64,000 bases of DNA from Saccharomyces uvarum (GCA_947243795.1 OX365937.1:558001-622000); one strand, 5' to 3'; positions 10,901 to 20,507 are shown, numbered from the stretch's first letter. Notes: a model not told the origin generated them from the sequence alone. A program made the numbers and translations.

Positions 10901-11158
10901 AGCATTCTTACCATGGCCGTTCTTCTTCGAATGATGCAGCTTGGCACTAATGGAGGGTAGCAAGTTGCTCAGTGTATTGGAAAATTTTCCTGCACGGGAC
11001 CGGTAAGATCCTAACTTCTGTGGGGGCTGTTGTAGTTGACCATTAGCACTCTCTCCATTCTCGTATTCCTCCTCGTATATGGGAATGGTAATACCTGGGT
11101 TAATTACCTCGGGGATGTTGGACAGGTTGTTAATGTTCATTTGCTTGCTTTTGTCCAT
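7901..11158 (-). CDS. JSN1: JSN1 (PUF1), Puf-family RNA-binding protein
   Basis: 1085 codons from the ATG at 11158-11156 (MDKSKQMNINNL); the frame runs 15 codons further up but only to a GTG, so I reject that extension. S. cerevisiae Jsn1 is about 1091 residues. Visible parts: a Ser/Asn-rich N-terminus, an RRM-like segment (LCSKYGEVISARTL..NMALVEF, roughly residues 380-440), a Gln/Asn-rich linker, then a Pumilio repeat block with motifs YLGNTIVQKLF, HKNGTWACQK, NQFGNYVIQ and NRYGARAVRA. The C-terminus has a Gln run and Asn-rich stretches. In yeast it binds mRNAs for membrane and mitochondrial proteins and helps attach Arp2/3 to mitochondria. Divergent from BUD4. Confidence 0.95.
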   Translation of the reverse strand: MDKSKQMNINNLSNIPEVINPGITIPIYEEEYENGESANGQLQQPPQKLGSYRSRAGKFSNTLSNLLPSISAKLHHSKKNGHGKNAVEFSSSNNSSQSTVASKTPRASPSRNKMMGSSIDDVSMDRPGSLTPPQDMEKLVHFPDSTNSFLIPAPRGSSDSYNLPHQISRTRNNTMSSQITSMSSIAPKPRTSSGIWSSNASANDPMQQHLMQQLDPTTSNNTNNSNQLNDYSTKTAFFDNLVSTSASQMMDSKMNANSLAIPNSLWSNPRQRSQSNASSIYTDAPLYEQPSRASISSHYTIPVQDSPLVADEIDPHSINWVTTDPAVPSINQISNLLPTNTISISNVFPLQHQQPQLNNAINLTSTSLATLCSKYGEVISARTLRNLNMALVEFTSVESAVKALDSLQGKEVSMIGAPSKLSFAKILPMHQQPPQFILNSQGLPLGSENNNIQPQPLLQEQLFNGSVTFQQQGNVSIPVFNQQSQQSQHQNHCSGSGGFNNVLHGYNNNNNPHNNSNNSANEKEQCPFPLPPPSVNDKEDSLRGIIELFKTNADEYQISSLIKKSLNHKGTPDTQNFGPLPEPLSVREFDPPKLRELRKSIDSNQFSDLEIEQLAIAMLEELPELSSDYLGNTIVQKLFEHSSDIIRDIMLRKTSKYLTSMGVHKNGTWACQKMITMAHTPRQIMQVTQGVKDYCTPLINDQFGNYVIQCVLKFGFPWNQFIFESIIANFWVIVQNRYGARAVRACLEAHDIVTPEQSIVLSAMIVVYADYLSTNSNGALLVTWFLDTSVLPNRHSILAPRLTKKIVELCSHRLASLTILKILNFRGDDNARKIILDSLFGNSNAHDSLPPKELTKLLCETSYGPTFVHKVLAMPLLEDDLRAHIIKQVRKVLIDSTPIQPSRRLLEEVGLASPSNSHNKAKQQQQQHHNNSISHMFATPDASGQHIRGLSFSSVKSAGSKHTTMNTGTTSGSTASTLSPGQSLNANSTMGYFNYPGVFPVGGFSGSANNGYSVNNDDLNSQFDMLNLNNGTRLSLPQLSLTNHNNTTTEILNKIGPSQGHTNNSNKNNNDDNPAFETMTLHSAN

Positions 11159-11512
11159 TTCAAGAAGGTGTATATAGATACACGAGCTCTTTCTCTCACG
11201 CACACGCTGGTCCTCTTTTCCTCTTAACCATCCATCTCTCTACGCCTTTGGCCTTTCTCTAGAAACGCCCCCTTTGTTCCCATAGCCGTCGGCGGGTAAT
11301 TTGACTAGAAAAAAGGCTATGTCGCGTGGAACGAGGTGGTGCCCGATTTGGCAAAAGGTAAACAAAGTGAACTATTCCTCGAGAAAACAATGGTGTTTAT
11401 TTATGCAGATGAAACATCTAGAAGATGGCAACTCCCTTGGATTCCGTTTGATGGTTTGGTGTGGATTTGACTAGAGTGTGAGATTAAGCAGTTAAGAACA
11501 AGGTAAAGGACT
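11159..11512. promoter_or_regulatory. JSN1-BUD4 divergent promoter region
   Basis: About 354 bp between divergent ATGs. The JSN1-proximal side holds a CACACGC run and CT-rich stretches; the centre has a G+C-rich patch near 11265-11300. No perfect named motif was identified. Confidence 0.45.
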
Positions 11513-14500
11513 ATGCAGGAAACTACCGTGGACTCTCTGTTGAAAGAGATTGATAACGAAATGGAACAAACAAATTGCAAAGCCATGCAAAAGACTGTTG
11601 AGATGGCTTCCCGTGACTGGAAGCTGCCGCTGCAAGATATTGGCGACGAGACCATGGAAATGCTGGTCAAACATAACACTAGGTCGAATTCTCATGCGAC
11701 GGACAACACTAGTCGTAAAGGGCAATCGTCATCTAGGAGGTCTGTCATTTCCGATGAAAGTTTTGGTTTGGGCCTCTTGCATGTAAATTCCGAGCCTGGA
11801 GAGCCTTCGGATACGGTGTTTCAGAAAACACCCAAAAGTCTTGCCGTCAATGGCTCACCTCGCCCAACGAATTCCCCTAAAGTTCTCAGTAATTTGAAAA
11901 ATATGGCCCACGATATAGACGACCTGACTCGCGAAGATGAAAGACCTGCAAGACTTGATAGCTCTCCATTAAAATTTACATTAAAATCAACGCAACCGCT
12001 ACTCTCATATCCGGAGTCGCCCACTCACAGAAGTTCCATTGAAATCGAAACAAATTACGACGACGACGAAGAGGAGGAAGACGCAGACGCATATCTGGCA
12101 CAATCGCCCCAAATATTACATTCCCCCTCAAGGATCCCGATAACAAACGCGGTGTCTATAAACAAGTTCAATCTCGATTTATCATCGAGTGTCAGTGGGG
12201 TTAACAAAAGGTTGGCGTCTGGCGACTCGGTAGACAGTACAGAACACGAGCTTGATACAAAAACAATTCCTAAATTACCATATTGTATGCCGTCTACCCC
12301 AGAAATGACAGCCGTCGAAGATGAATGCCCTGAATTACCATACATCGCCAAAAAATCACTTCCGGGTTCAAGGTCCCCAACGGCTTCTGTGGAAGACCTA
12401 AACATCTCAACGAGCGTCATAGAAGCGAGTGACCATGCCAACGCCGCGATCAAAACGTCCAGTACAGATGCTATCATTAAGAATGATCTAGTGGAAGATT
12501 TACAGCGCAATACAAATCACATCCATGACGCATTCGATGAAGAGAGACTTCTTGGTGAAAGTTATGAAAAGATGCCTGTTCTTTCTTCGGATAATAACAT
12601 CACTTCACCCAACCAAGGTCTCTCTAATAAACCAGGTAAAGACGTTGAACGGAATTTGTCAGCCACTATTCAAGACCTCTCGGAGGAAACCTCCGTGGTA
12701 CATACTGAATCTAAATTTCGCGATATTAGCGCTCCGCTTAATGATATGCCTACTGAAGACGAATTAGAAAATACTGAAGCAGATATCTCAACATCCACAA
12801 AGCCAGAGGAAACCTCGGTTAATGAGAATGAACAAACAGAACAAGAATATCAAAATATCCAAAACCCTCGACTAATAAATAAAAATACAGATGAACAACC
12901 CACAGCTCTCGAAGATGATGTGGCAGAAAAGGAATCAATCGAATCAAATGACGAAAATGAATCATTTGAGAACTTTGAAGATGCGATTAACCACGAGATC
13001 GTTCATCTTGGGGGGCAACAGCTTACTCAGAACATTAAGTATTCAGAAGACAGCAAAACACATGACAGCCAAATTAGTATTGACCAAGGAGAGACTGTTA
13101 CAGTGAAGCGCCCACCAACCGAAGGCAAAGATGGAGAAAATGAGTCATCAATGTCAAGTGAACACTTGCTGGCGACTCAGGATAATTATGGTGAAGATAG
13201 AGACAATGAAAAGGAAGACGAACATGAAAACATTCAAGAAAAGAAAGAGCAAGAGCAGATTCCAATTTTACCGCCATTGCCTAGGTGGGAAGCAATTCAA
13301 TTCATTGAGCCATTTGCTGATGAAAACGATACCTCCAATGATTCCATCGATTTAACCAGATCAATGAAGCCTTCAGATTATATCTCTATATGGCATATAC
13401 AAGAAGAAGAAATAAAATACACTTCACCAGAATCCATTGCCAACTCTCAGTTTTCACATCAGTCTTCAATTACCACCGCATCCACAGTTGATTTTAAGAA
13501 GGAGAATGCTTCAACATCTTTCAAATTCAAGCCCAGAATAGTTAGCAGAAGTAAGATCTATAATCCAAAAAATAGAGTATCGTCATTGAATTACTATGAC
13601 TATGACAGCGAAGACTATATTTTAAACAGTAGTGAATGGAACGCGTTGGATCCTATGAGAAGAAACACATTAATCTCTAAAAAGATTCAAGATAATATTA
13701 GGACACAAAAGGGTCTAACTCCATTTCTAAGTCCTTCCGTCATGAGACCTCATGACAAAAACTCTAACCTCCAAAACCATATTTTTGAAGAAGAACAGGA
13801 GGAACAGGAGGGGAAGGAAGAATGGGAGGAGAAGGAAGAACGGGAGGAGAAGGAAGAACGGGAGGGGAAGGAAGAACGGGAGGAGAAGGAAGAACGGGAG
13901 GAGGAAAAACAGGAGGCAGAGGCTGTTTTGTCAAATATTCAACTAAGTGAGCAAGATATTACAACTAACATTAATCCACTTGGACAGGATATTTCAATAA
14001 ATACCCAGGAGGGACCCGAAACTTCAGTTCGTGAAATAAAGAATGCAGGCGATATAACCTTCAATAAAGGTGATTTGCTGTCTCTATCCGTCGACGAGGA
14101 ATTGGGCCAGGATTTCGCTAATTTCCTAGACGCATTAGACCACGACTCTACATCATTCAATCATGCGCTAGATGAGGCAGCTGGTTTCAACAGGGATGAT
14201 TCGAAGAAAAGCTTCGGTTCTCTTTGGGAAAACAATTATGAACTTAAACCTCCACCTTCAATAAGAAATCAATCTATTGCACCAGATGTACTCCAAAAAC
14301 TATTGGAATCAGACGCTAAAAGTGACACTGAATTGAAAAGTGATAACGAAGAAGAAACTAGGGCGCATATGGGTCTAGGTATTGGGATGCTGAAAACACC
14401 CGTCAAAGATGTTTCGGTTGCACTAGCAGCAAGCATTAGAGGGTACGAAGCAAGTTTCAGCGACTCCGATTCTCATCTTGGGGAGATGATCAATAGTGAC

Positions 14501-15913
14501 GTTATGACTCTAAACATGTTCGATGATTTTGAAAAAGATGAAATGACTCCTTGTACTCCAACCGGTGGCATAAGCCCAGTCAAACGCCATATTAGTAGTC
14601 CATTTAAAGTGATCAAGGCTGGAAATATACCAAAGTGTGACGAAACGAATGTCAAGACTGAAGAAGAGCCAGAGACAGTTGAGACTGAAGAAGAGCCAGA
14701 GACAGCCAAGCTGGAGCATACTGGCAGCTTAGAGCCAGCTACACCTCCGCCAGTAATGAAAATAAAAGGGGAAATGGAGACCCAACTTGAAGAACCAGGG
14801 GAGGCTGAGGAAGAATTTCCAGATTTGGGAACACTTTATTTAACTGTGAAGGGAATTTCTACTCTTGCGCTATACGGTACCAAGAGCCATAGAGCTACAT
14901 ATTCTATTGTTTTTGATAATGGGAAAAATGTTATTCAAACTTCCTGGGAAGCACTTCCATATGACGGTAATATTAGGATTAATAAAGAGTTCGAATTACC
15001 TATTGATTTCATGAAGAACAAGGAATCTTCCTCAGTCTCTTCAAGAGAAAGCAGTTACAGAAAATGTACTATCACACTGAAATGTAGATATGAGAGAGCT
15101 AAGCATGAATTAGTGGAAGTAGTAGACAAGGTGCCAGTCGGAAAAAGTTTCTTTGGTAAGACAAAGTACAAATTGGAAAAGAGATATGTGCAGAAAACAG
15201 CGAAACACGATGAATGGGATTACCTGTTTGCACAAGATGGCTCGTTTGCCCGTTGCGAGTTTGAAATTGATGAAGAGTTTCTGAATAATGCTGCATTTAG
15301 TAATAGTCAAATGCGCTATGATATGATAAATAAATGGAGCCGAATTGCAGATAGAATTAGCGACTCGACTAGATTTCATGAACTACCACGCAAACCGCCT
15401 CATAAAGTAGCTTCGTTGGATGTGGAAGCATGTTTCTTACAAAGAACTTCCGCTTTTGAACAATTTCCCAAAAAATTGTCAATGGTGAACAAGATTATTT
15501 CCAAGTACGAGTCGCAAAAAAACATTCATAAAGAAGGCTACTTATTGCAGGATGGTGGTGACTTGAACGGAAAGATAGAAAGTAGGTTTTTTGAACTACA
15601 AGGGTCGCAATTGTCTGGCTATCACGAAATCTCCAAGAAAGCTAAGATCGACATTAATCTGTTGAAAGTTACTGAAGTGCTATGCAATGAAGATATCCAG
15701 ACCAAAGACGGAGAACGAAGGAACTTCACAGAGTGGGTGCTGTTTAACGAATGTTTCCAGCTAGTCTTTGATGATGGCGAAAGGATCACATTCAATGCTG
15801 AGTGCTCCAATGAGGAGAAAAGTGATTGGTATAATAAGTTGAAGGAAGTTGTTGAATTGAATGCCTTCCATCAACCTTGGGTGAAAAATTTCGGTAAAAA
15901 ACTGGCTATATAG
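11513..15913 (+). CDS. BUD4: BUD4, anillin-like axial bud-site selection protein
   Basis: 1466 codons, ATG at 11513. The N-terminal two thirds are acidic and disordered, with SP/TP sites. The conserved C-terminal third has an anillin-like region (from about residue 1110, FPDLGTLYLTVKGISTLALYG) and a PH domain beginning near residue 1339 (HKEGYLLQDGGDLNGKIESRFF) that ends close to the C-terminus. Bud4 binds the septin ring at the neck with Bud3 and marks the axial site for the next bud. Two features look lineage-specific: hexapeptide repeats at 13808-13915 and a nine-residue duplication at 14657-14710. The C-terminus ends at GKKLAI, which I remember as about 15 residues shorter than S. cerevisiae. 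The domains are intact. Confidence 0.95.
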   Translation: MQETTVDSLLKEIDNEMEQTNCKAMQKTVEMASRDWKLPLQDIGDETMEMLVKHNTRSNSHATDNTSRKGQSSSRRSVISDESFGLGLLHVNSEPGEPSDTVFQKTPKSLAVNGSPRPTNSPKVLSNLKNMAHDIDDLTREDERPARLDSSPLKFTLKSTQPLLSYPESPTHRSSIEIETNYDDDEEEEDADAYLAQSPQILHSPSRIPITNAVSINKFNLDLSSSVSGVNKRLASGDSVDSTEHELDTKTIPKLPYCMPSTPEMTAVEDECPELPYIAKKSLPGSRSPTASVEDLNISTSVIEASDHANAAIKTSSTDAIIKNDLVEDLQRNTNHIHDAFDEERLLGESYEKMPVLSSDNNITSPNQGLSNKPGKDVERNLSATIQDLSEETSVVHTESKFRDISAPLNDMPTEDELENTEADISTSTKPEETSVNENEQTEQEYQNIQNPRLINKNTDEQPTALEDDVAEKESIESNDENESFENFEDAINHEIVHLGGQQLTQNIKYSEDSKTHDSQISIDQGETVTVKRPPTEGKDGENESSMSSEHLLATQDNYGEDRDNEKEDEHENIQEKKEQEQIPILPPLPRWEAIQFIEPFADENDTSNDSIDLTRSMKPSDYISIWHIQEEEIKYTSPESIANSQFSHQSSITTASTVDFKKENASTSFKFKPRIVSRSKIYNPKNRVSSLNYYDYDSEDYILNSSEWNALDPMRRNTLISKKIQDNIRTQKGLTPFLSPSVMRPHDKNSNLQNHIFEEEQEEQEGKEEWEEKEEREEKEEREGKEEREEKEEREEEKQEAEAVLSNIQLSEQDITTNINPLGQDISINTQEGPETSVREIKNAGDITFNKGDLLSLSVDEELGQDFANFLDALDHDSTSFNHALDEAAGFNRDDSKKSFGSLWENNYELKPPPSIRNQSIAPDVLQKLLESDAKSDTELKSDNEEETRAHMGLGIGMLKTPVKDVSVALAASIRGYEASFSDSDSHLGEMINSDVMTLNMFDDFEKDEMTPCTPTGGISPVKRHISSPFKVIKAGNIPKCDETNVKTEEEPETVETEEEPETAKLEHTGSLEPATPPPVMKIKGEMETQLEEPGEAEEEFPDLGTLYLTVKGISTLALYGTKSHRATYSIVFDNGKNVIQTSWEALPYDGNIRINKEFELPIDFMKNKESSSVSSRESSYRKCTITLKCRYERAKHELVEVVDKVPVGKSFFGKTKYKLEKRYVQKTAKHDEWDYLFAQDGSFARCEFEIDEEFLNNAAFSNSQMRYDMINKWSRIADRISDSTRFHELPRKPPHKVASLDVEACFLQRTSAFEQFPKKLSMVNKIISKYESQKNIHKEGYLLQDGGDLNGKIESRFFELQGSQLSGYHEISKKAKIDINLLKVTEVLCNEDIQTKDGERRNFTEWVLFNECFQLVFDDGERITFNAECSNEEKSDWYNKLKEVVELNAFHQPWVKNFGKKLAI
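13808..13915 (+). repeat. 18-bp coding minisatellite in BUD4
   Basis: Five consecutive 18-bp units, each coding a hexapeptide (EGKEEW, EEKEER, EEKEER, EGKEER, EEKEER), followed by a degenerate sixth unit (EEEKQE) at 13898-13915. The unit is roughly GAGGAGAAGGAAGAACGG. It is in frame and keeps the gene open. From memory the S. cerevisiae protein lacks this block. Confidence 0.9.
14657..14710 (+). repeat. 27-bp tandem duplication in BUD4
   Basis: Two adjacent 27-bp copies, 14657-14683 and 14684-14710, coding TEEEPETVE and TEEEPETAK. They are nearly identical at the DNA level and differ only near the end of the unit, so the duplication is recent or homogenised. Confidence 0.85.
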
Positions 15914-15969
15914 GCTTTAAAAAATTGCTAACGTTAAAAACATTTAGCGGGACTAAAATAATAAGGACA

Positions 15970-15971
15970 AA

Positions 15972-16002
<31 letters not shown>

Positions 16003-16017
16003 AAAAATAAAAATAAA
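15970..16017. repeat. AAT-rich microsatellite
   Basis: A run of AAT and AAAAT units between the BUD4 and FIP1 stop codons, with the purest trinucleotide part near 15982-16002. Non-coding, in the convergent 3' flank; likely length-variable between strains. Confidence 0.85.
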
Positions 16018-16128
16018 GAAACAGGGTGTGTAAATCGGTAATTTAGTTTAAAGATTGATCAATTATATATTTAAGTAAATAGGTATAATTAGGGAAGATA
16101 AGTCCTTACTTTTACTTCCAATTTCACT

Positions 16129-17112
16129 TTATTTCGAGTTTTGGTTTTGGTTTTGCTGTTGATTCATGGGCGGCATCATACCTGGCATAGAGAATGGTGG
16201 GAAACTACCAAACATGGGTAATGGTGGGAAACTTGGGTGCATCGGTGGTGCGGGTGGGTTTGGTGTTCCAGACATGCTATTACCCATATTACTGTTTAAA
16301 TTGGACATATTAGAATTGTTGATACTGTTGTTGTTGTCAATCATATTGCCGAGGTTTGAGTCGGTGTCGTTGGAAGAGTTTAACTTCCCCTGTTGTTGTA
16401 GAGTTAGTAAGCCCATCAGGATCCTTCTAGGGTTGTAATCTTGTTGTAATTTTTCCTGTCTATGTAAATACTCCATCCAGGTAAACTCGTTAAATCCGTA
16501 GTTAAAGTAATCACTTAAATTGGCTCCTGGTTGTCTCCACGGCTTTTCCTTTAGTACTTCGGGGTCTATAGTCGTTATACCGACGCTTTCGAAAATGCCT
16601 TCTTTGTCTATATCAATAGATCCAATCATTGCTTTCGGTACATTTCCTTCACCTTCTGTAGTAGCGGCTGTCGACGCTGAAGTCGTTACGCCTTGATCTG
16701 TTTCGCCCTCTGTTGCGGGTCTTTCATCTGATGTTTTCTCGACGGTCACAGGGACGTCGGTAGCTACGCTGATTACGTCTTTGCTTGCAGATGCTGTTAT
16801 GTTTTGATAAGAGCCCAATAATTTGGCATCTAACCTAGTAGGATCAGGGCCTGTGCTTATGATAACTTCTACGTCAGAGTTGCTCTCGTTATTTGACGAA
16901 TCAGAGTATATATCTTCATCGGAATGGTCATATTTGGCTATGGTTGGAACAGTTTCCTCAAAAGAATCTGTTTTTTGTCTCTTGACTATACCAGGATCAT
17001 TGGAGGCATCTTGTTCTTGTTCATCCTCCCTAGATCTTTTGGACGAAGGCAATGCCAACTCAGAGTCGGACCCGTACAGAAATTTGTCGTCTTCATCTTC
17101 ACTGGAACTCAT
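16129..17112 (-). CDS. FIP1: FIP1, cleavage and polyadenylation factor subunit
   Basis: 327 codons, the same length as S. cerevisiae Fip1, ATG at 17112-17110. The N-terminus is acidic and disordered (MSSSEDEDDKFLYGSDSELA). The conserved Fip1 motif lies near residues 178-215 (EVLKEKPWRQPGANLSDYFN, then FNEFTWMEYLHRQEKL). The C-terminus is Asn-rich, then Pro- and Met-rich. In the cleavage and polyadenylation factor it tethers poly(A) polymerase Pap1 through the N-terminal part and contacts Yth1 and Pfs2 through the conserved motif. Acts in the nucleus on pre-mRNA 3' ends. The stop side converges with BUD4; the 5' side follows IME1 on the same strand. Confidence 0.96.
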   Translation of the reverse strand: MSSSEDEDDKFLYGSDSELALPSSKRSREDEQEQDASNDPGIVKRQKTDSFEETVPTIAKYDHSDEDIYSDSSNNESNSDVEVIISTGPDPTRLDAKLLGSYQNITASASKDVISVATDVPVTVEKTSDERPATEGETDQGVTTSASTAATTEGEGNVPKAMIGSIDIDKEGIFESVGITTIDPEVLKEKPWRQPGANLSDYFNYGFNEFTWMEYLHRQEKLQQDYNPRRILMGLLTLQQQGKLNSSNDTDSNLGNMIDNNNSINNSNMSNLNSNMGNSMSGTPNPPAPPMHPSFPPLPMFGSFPPFSMPGMMPPMNQQQNQNQNSK

Positions 17113-17490
17113 TATAAGGGATAGTTGTATATTGTGACCAAACAGGAGAAGAGGAGTGCAAAGGAAACGGTGGTTAAGTTCAATAGAATTGACTTTTCTG
17201 AGTTACTTTTTAAGGTTCTTGAGAACCTTTATTACTAAATACTACAAAGGTTTTTCAATACTTTAATAAATCTCCCTTTCCGTCGCGACATACGGCAAAG
17301 TTAATACAGTAATAATAAACGTTTGTCATGCTGCTTGAAACATTGAATATATATATATATATATACATATAATAAATACATATATAAAGAAACACAAATC
17401 TTTAGCAATTTGAGTGAGACAATGGAATAATGAAGTGAAGTTATGCGGAATATGGAGGTGGAGAGAAGGATGTCATGCTTTTATTGAAAA
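17113..17490. promoter_or_regulatory. FIP1 promoter and IME1 3' flank
   Basis: About 378 bp between the IME1 stop and the FIP1 start, both on the minus strand. It contains an AT dinucleotide run at about 17347-17365 that may serve as an IME1 3'-end element, and an inverted AAGGTTCTTGAGAACCTT-type palindrome at about 17211-17228 nearer FIP1. Confidence 0.5.
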
Positions 17491-18588
17491 CTAGGAATAT
17501 GTTTTACTAAACTTATAAGATATCTCTTGAAATCTGACCTTATCGTAATAATCTTGGTCGTTGGAAGCACTGACTGAATATGCAGCGGCATATCTTGATA
17601 GTTTGGCGTTTAACTTTTTCACGAACTCTAATTCTTCCGAGTTCAGTTTTAGTGCTGGTGGCCTATCAATATCCAAGGCAATTTCTAATGGGTAATAGTA
17701 TGATGGCACTTGAGGTTCATCTATAAATGGATCAGCGTCGTAAATGTTGTGGGACGCGTTATTGTTGTGAAGTAGGCTACTGTTGTTACAATTAACGCTT
17801 TTATTGTTGCTATAATGACGGTTGTTAAAGGAGTGCATATTTTCAACATGGGGCAGATACTGGTATTGGTGTTGATAGTATGAGTCTATGTTTTTGGTGG
17901 TTATTGAGTTATGGACGTTTGAGGGTTTCGAATAAGTATAATTTGCACTATGTGGGTAAAAATCTTGTGCGTATGCAAACTCATTGAAATCGAAAATTTC
18001 TTGAAATATCTTTACGTCTTTTTGTAAGTTGGTATTAGTTTCGAATTTCATTGCGTCAATCATATCAATATCTTCGTCCTTCTTATATTCTTTTTGGAAG
18101 ATATTGTTGTTGTTGTAAGATGAATAATACGTGGAAGCAGTATCGTCATTAGAAAAAACTGAGGACAAAGAGGAAGATTTTGTACTTTTAGGGTCCCTCT
18201 TCTGCTTTTCAGTAGCTGTTTCTGTTTCAGTGCCATTTACACTTCTATTTCCTTTAGAACGAGGCTGAGAATCGATGTTTTCCAGGTTTAAAAACTCTTC
18301 ATTGAATAAAATCTGAGGGTTAATCAAGTGAATTGGTTGTGTATGAACCAAATGTTGTAATTGAGAGGAGGGAATATTTGAGTCGTTATCTGATTTTTCA
18401 AAATGCCAACTTCTTGGGGAGATTGTAGACCCAAAGGAAAAACTGGGGCGGTCTTGTTGATTAGTCGCTGCGTCATAACAAAAGTCTGGTTGTTGCTGTT
18501 GTTGTTGTTGTTGTTGTTCAAAAGGGAAGAGGAGAGGAGCATCATCTTCTAAAGCAGTGTGAATTTTTCTGTGGATGGCGGCTTGCAT
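17491..18588 (-). CDS. IME1: IME1, master transcription activator of meiotic entry
   Basis: 365 codons, ATG at 18588-18586; S. cerevisiae Ime1 is about 360. It starts MQAAIHRKIHTALED and carries a nine-Gln tract at 18490-18516. The middle is rich in Ser, Asn and Tyr. The C-terminal 80 residues are the best conserved (PSYYYPLEIALDIDRPPALK, then LSRYAAAYS..DYYDKVRFQEISYKFSKTYS) and in S. cerevisiae contact Ume6 and Rim11. Ime1 has no DNA-binding domain; it is recruited by Ume6 to URS1 sites and switches on early meiotic genes. Control lies in the unusually long upstream region (18589-21209), where Rme1-type sites are found. Confidence 0.95.
   Translation of the reverse strand: MQAAIHRKIHTALEDDAPLLFPFEQQQQQQQQQPDFCYDAATNQQDRPSFSFGSTISPRSWHFEKSDNDSNIPSSQLQHLVHTQPIHLINPQILFNEEFLNLENIDSQPRSKGNRSVNGTETETATEKQKRDPKSTKSSSLSSVFSNDDTASTYYSSYNNNNIFQKEYKKDEDIDMIDAMKFETNTNLQKDVKIFQEIFDFNEFAYAQDFYPHSANYTYSKPSNVHNSITTKNIDSYYQHQYQYLPHVENMHSFNNRHYSNNKSVNCNNSSLLHNNNASHNIYDADPFIDEPQVPSYYYPLEIALDIDRPPALKLNSEELEFVKKLNAKLSRYAAAYSVSASNDQDYYDKVRFQEISYKFSKTYS
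18490..18516 (-). repeat. Polyglutamine tract in IME1
   Basis: Nine consecutive Gln codons, eight CAA and one CAG, near residue 25. The S. cerevisiae protein as I recall it has about four at this place, so the tract is expanded here. Confidence 0.8.
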
Positions 18589-18949
18589 TTTGTTTGAACA
18601 AGGTTAAAGTATTCCTTCTGTATATTTTTGTTCTTTTTTCTATAGAAGCTGCTGCAATAATAGTAATAGCTGCAGTTAAAATCAATATTAAAGATTTTAT
18701 TATATTTTTAATAAGTTGTAATAGTATAGTCTATTCTGCTGATCTCTTTCATGAGACTACTGAGCAATAACAGTAATAAATGAAATAGACGAAAAGACTG
18801 AACATCCAGAAAAAAAAGGGAAAGATACAGAATGGAAGGAAATGATCAAAATTTGTTGAGAGTAAAAGATTGTGCTTTTGTTTAAATATGTAAAAACAGG
18901 AAGTTGTTTCCAAAGTAAATAGGCAAGAAATAAGACTGAAAATATCCAA

Positions 18950-20400
18950 CCCCAATTTAGCTGGAGACTACGACGATGAGAAAAGGCGTTGGGGGCGGGC
19001 CACATTATGCGCGTTTGTTGTTTCTTTGATCTGGTTTTGATATTTGTGAATACACAGTCGGTAAGGTAATTTCGCATGGATAAGCCCTCCCTTTAAAGGG
19101 CATCACGGCAATATTGATCTGCCACTTTTCAAGTCAGCATTTTATTACCGTACGGTGCACCAGATCTCATTCATTTCGTCATTCAGCGCAACCAAAACGG
19201 TATAATCAATGACTTTTCCTAATTTAGAAAACTAATGGATTGCGTTGTTTTGGCTGAGTCGTACAATCCATTTCTTCCATATTGAATCATTATTTTTGGG
19301 CTAAGTGCCTTTGACAATTCCCCTCGAAAAAAAACACGGGTCGCAAGTGTAAAAAAGGTGTGCCAGGAATTCCGGTATTTTCACGCTTATGTAATCTGGT
19401 TAATTCATGAACCCCGTTGTAGACAGGCGTAGCCGGTTATTTGCTTGATTAGGAAGCGGGATCTATGGTGTCACCCCGAATAGGTGATTTCATGCATGCA
19501 TCTGGAACTCCGCTAGTTAGACCAGTGAACGGAAACAGAATTGTGTGCCTGCACAGGCGCCACTTAGAAACTCTAATTTACTGCATTTCGAGACGACCCC
19601 CAAGAAGCCACCATTATGCAGTTTTAGTTGCCGTGTCTCCTACCCCCCAAACGGCGACGCCCCTGCGTGCTTCGGTCGCGGACCGAGAACGATGCATATG
19701 CGACTTTTCTTAAACTCCGAGTCTGAAAAGTAAACAAATGGAGATTATTTTTTTCTCCAACGCAGCACGGAAAGCGGTGTTGATTGTTTGTCAACATCCC
19801 CTGCCGATATAAAGTCATAGCGATATAAACTTTACTCTGCTTATCATCTTCGCACGGTTTTCTGAGCGCCGCGAGGAAAAGAAAAGCGGGTTATCTGAAG
19901 TTATTTTTATAACGGATTGATTTAGGAGTGACATCAGCGGTAAACTTAGCCCAGCAGCCTCGGTAGCTGTATCTTAGTCCGCTGTGTGTTTTATGCGTTC
20001 TATGCGTTCTGTGCCTTCTGTGCATTTGCCACTTTGGCTCTACTGTATATCCAACAATGCTGTAAAGCCCGTCTAATTACGATAACATCCGTATTCATCA
20101 CACCGATGGACACCATCATCTTGATTGTCCACAGGAGAGAAGGGGTGGGAGATAAGTGCTTAATCTCTACTATCCTAAGTCAAGAAAAAAAATAGTTAGC
20201 AGGTGATCTCCCTCCTGGAAGCATTATCGACACAGAAAAAATAGAAAAAAGATTATTCTAATTCTGGCTGAAGTGATAATGCGTGGGACGCCACCAAGTA
20301 AACTTGTACTTCAATTCGTATAACTTTAATGTTTAGTGTTGTTGTAGTTAACTGTATAGATTATGTTGGAAAAACAAGATTACTTTCATTTCTTGAGAAA
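18950..20400 (-). ncRNA. Probable IRT1-like regulatory transcript (approximate limits)
   Basis: In S. cerevisiae haploids Rme1 activates a long non-coding RNA, IRT1, which runs through the IME1 promoter on the IME1 strand and represses it. The same parts are here in the right order on the minus strand: two Rme1-type sites (20588-20599, 20508-20518), then TATATATATG at 20430-20421, then about 1.8 kb of non-coding DNA leading to IME1. The limits are guesses; the transcript is inferred from synteny and these elements. Confidence 0.4.
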
Positions 20401-20507
20401 AGTTATAGCAACACATGTTGCATATATATAGTAAATATTCGTTTCTTTGACGCACGTTTCGTATACGCATTGCCCTCGCGCATTGCCTAGTGTCGTTTAT
20501 TTTATGC

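Noticed and set aside
18757-19713. Open frames of 82-106 codons in the IME1 upstream region
   Set aside because: Composition is not protein-like, starts are poorly placed, and the orthologous region is known regulatory DNA.
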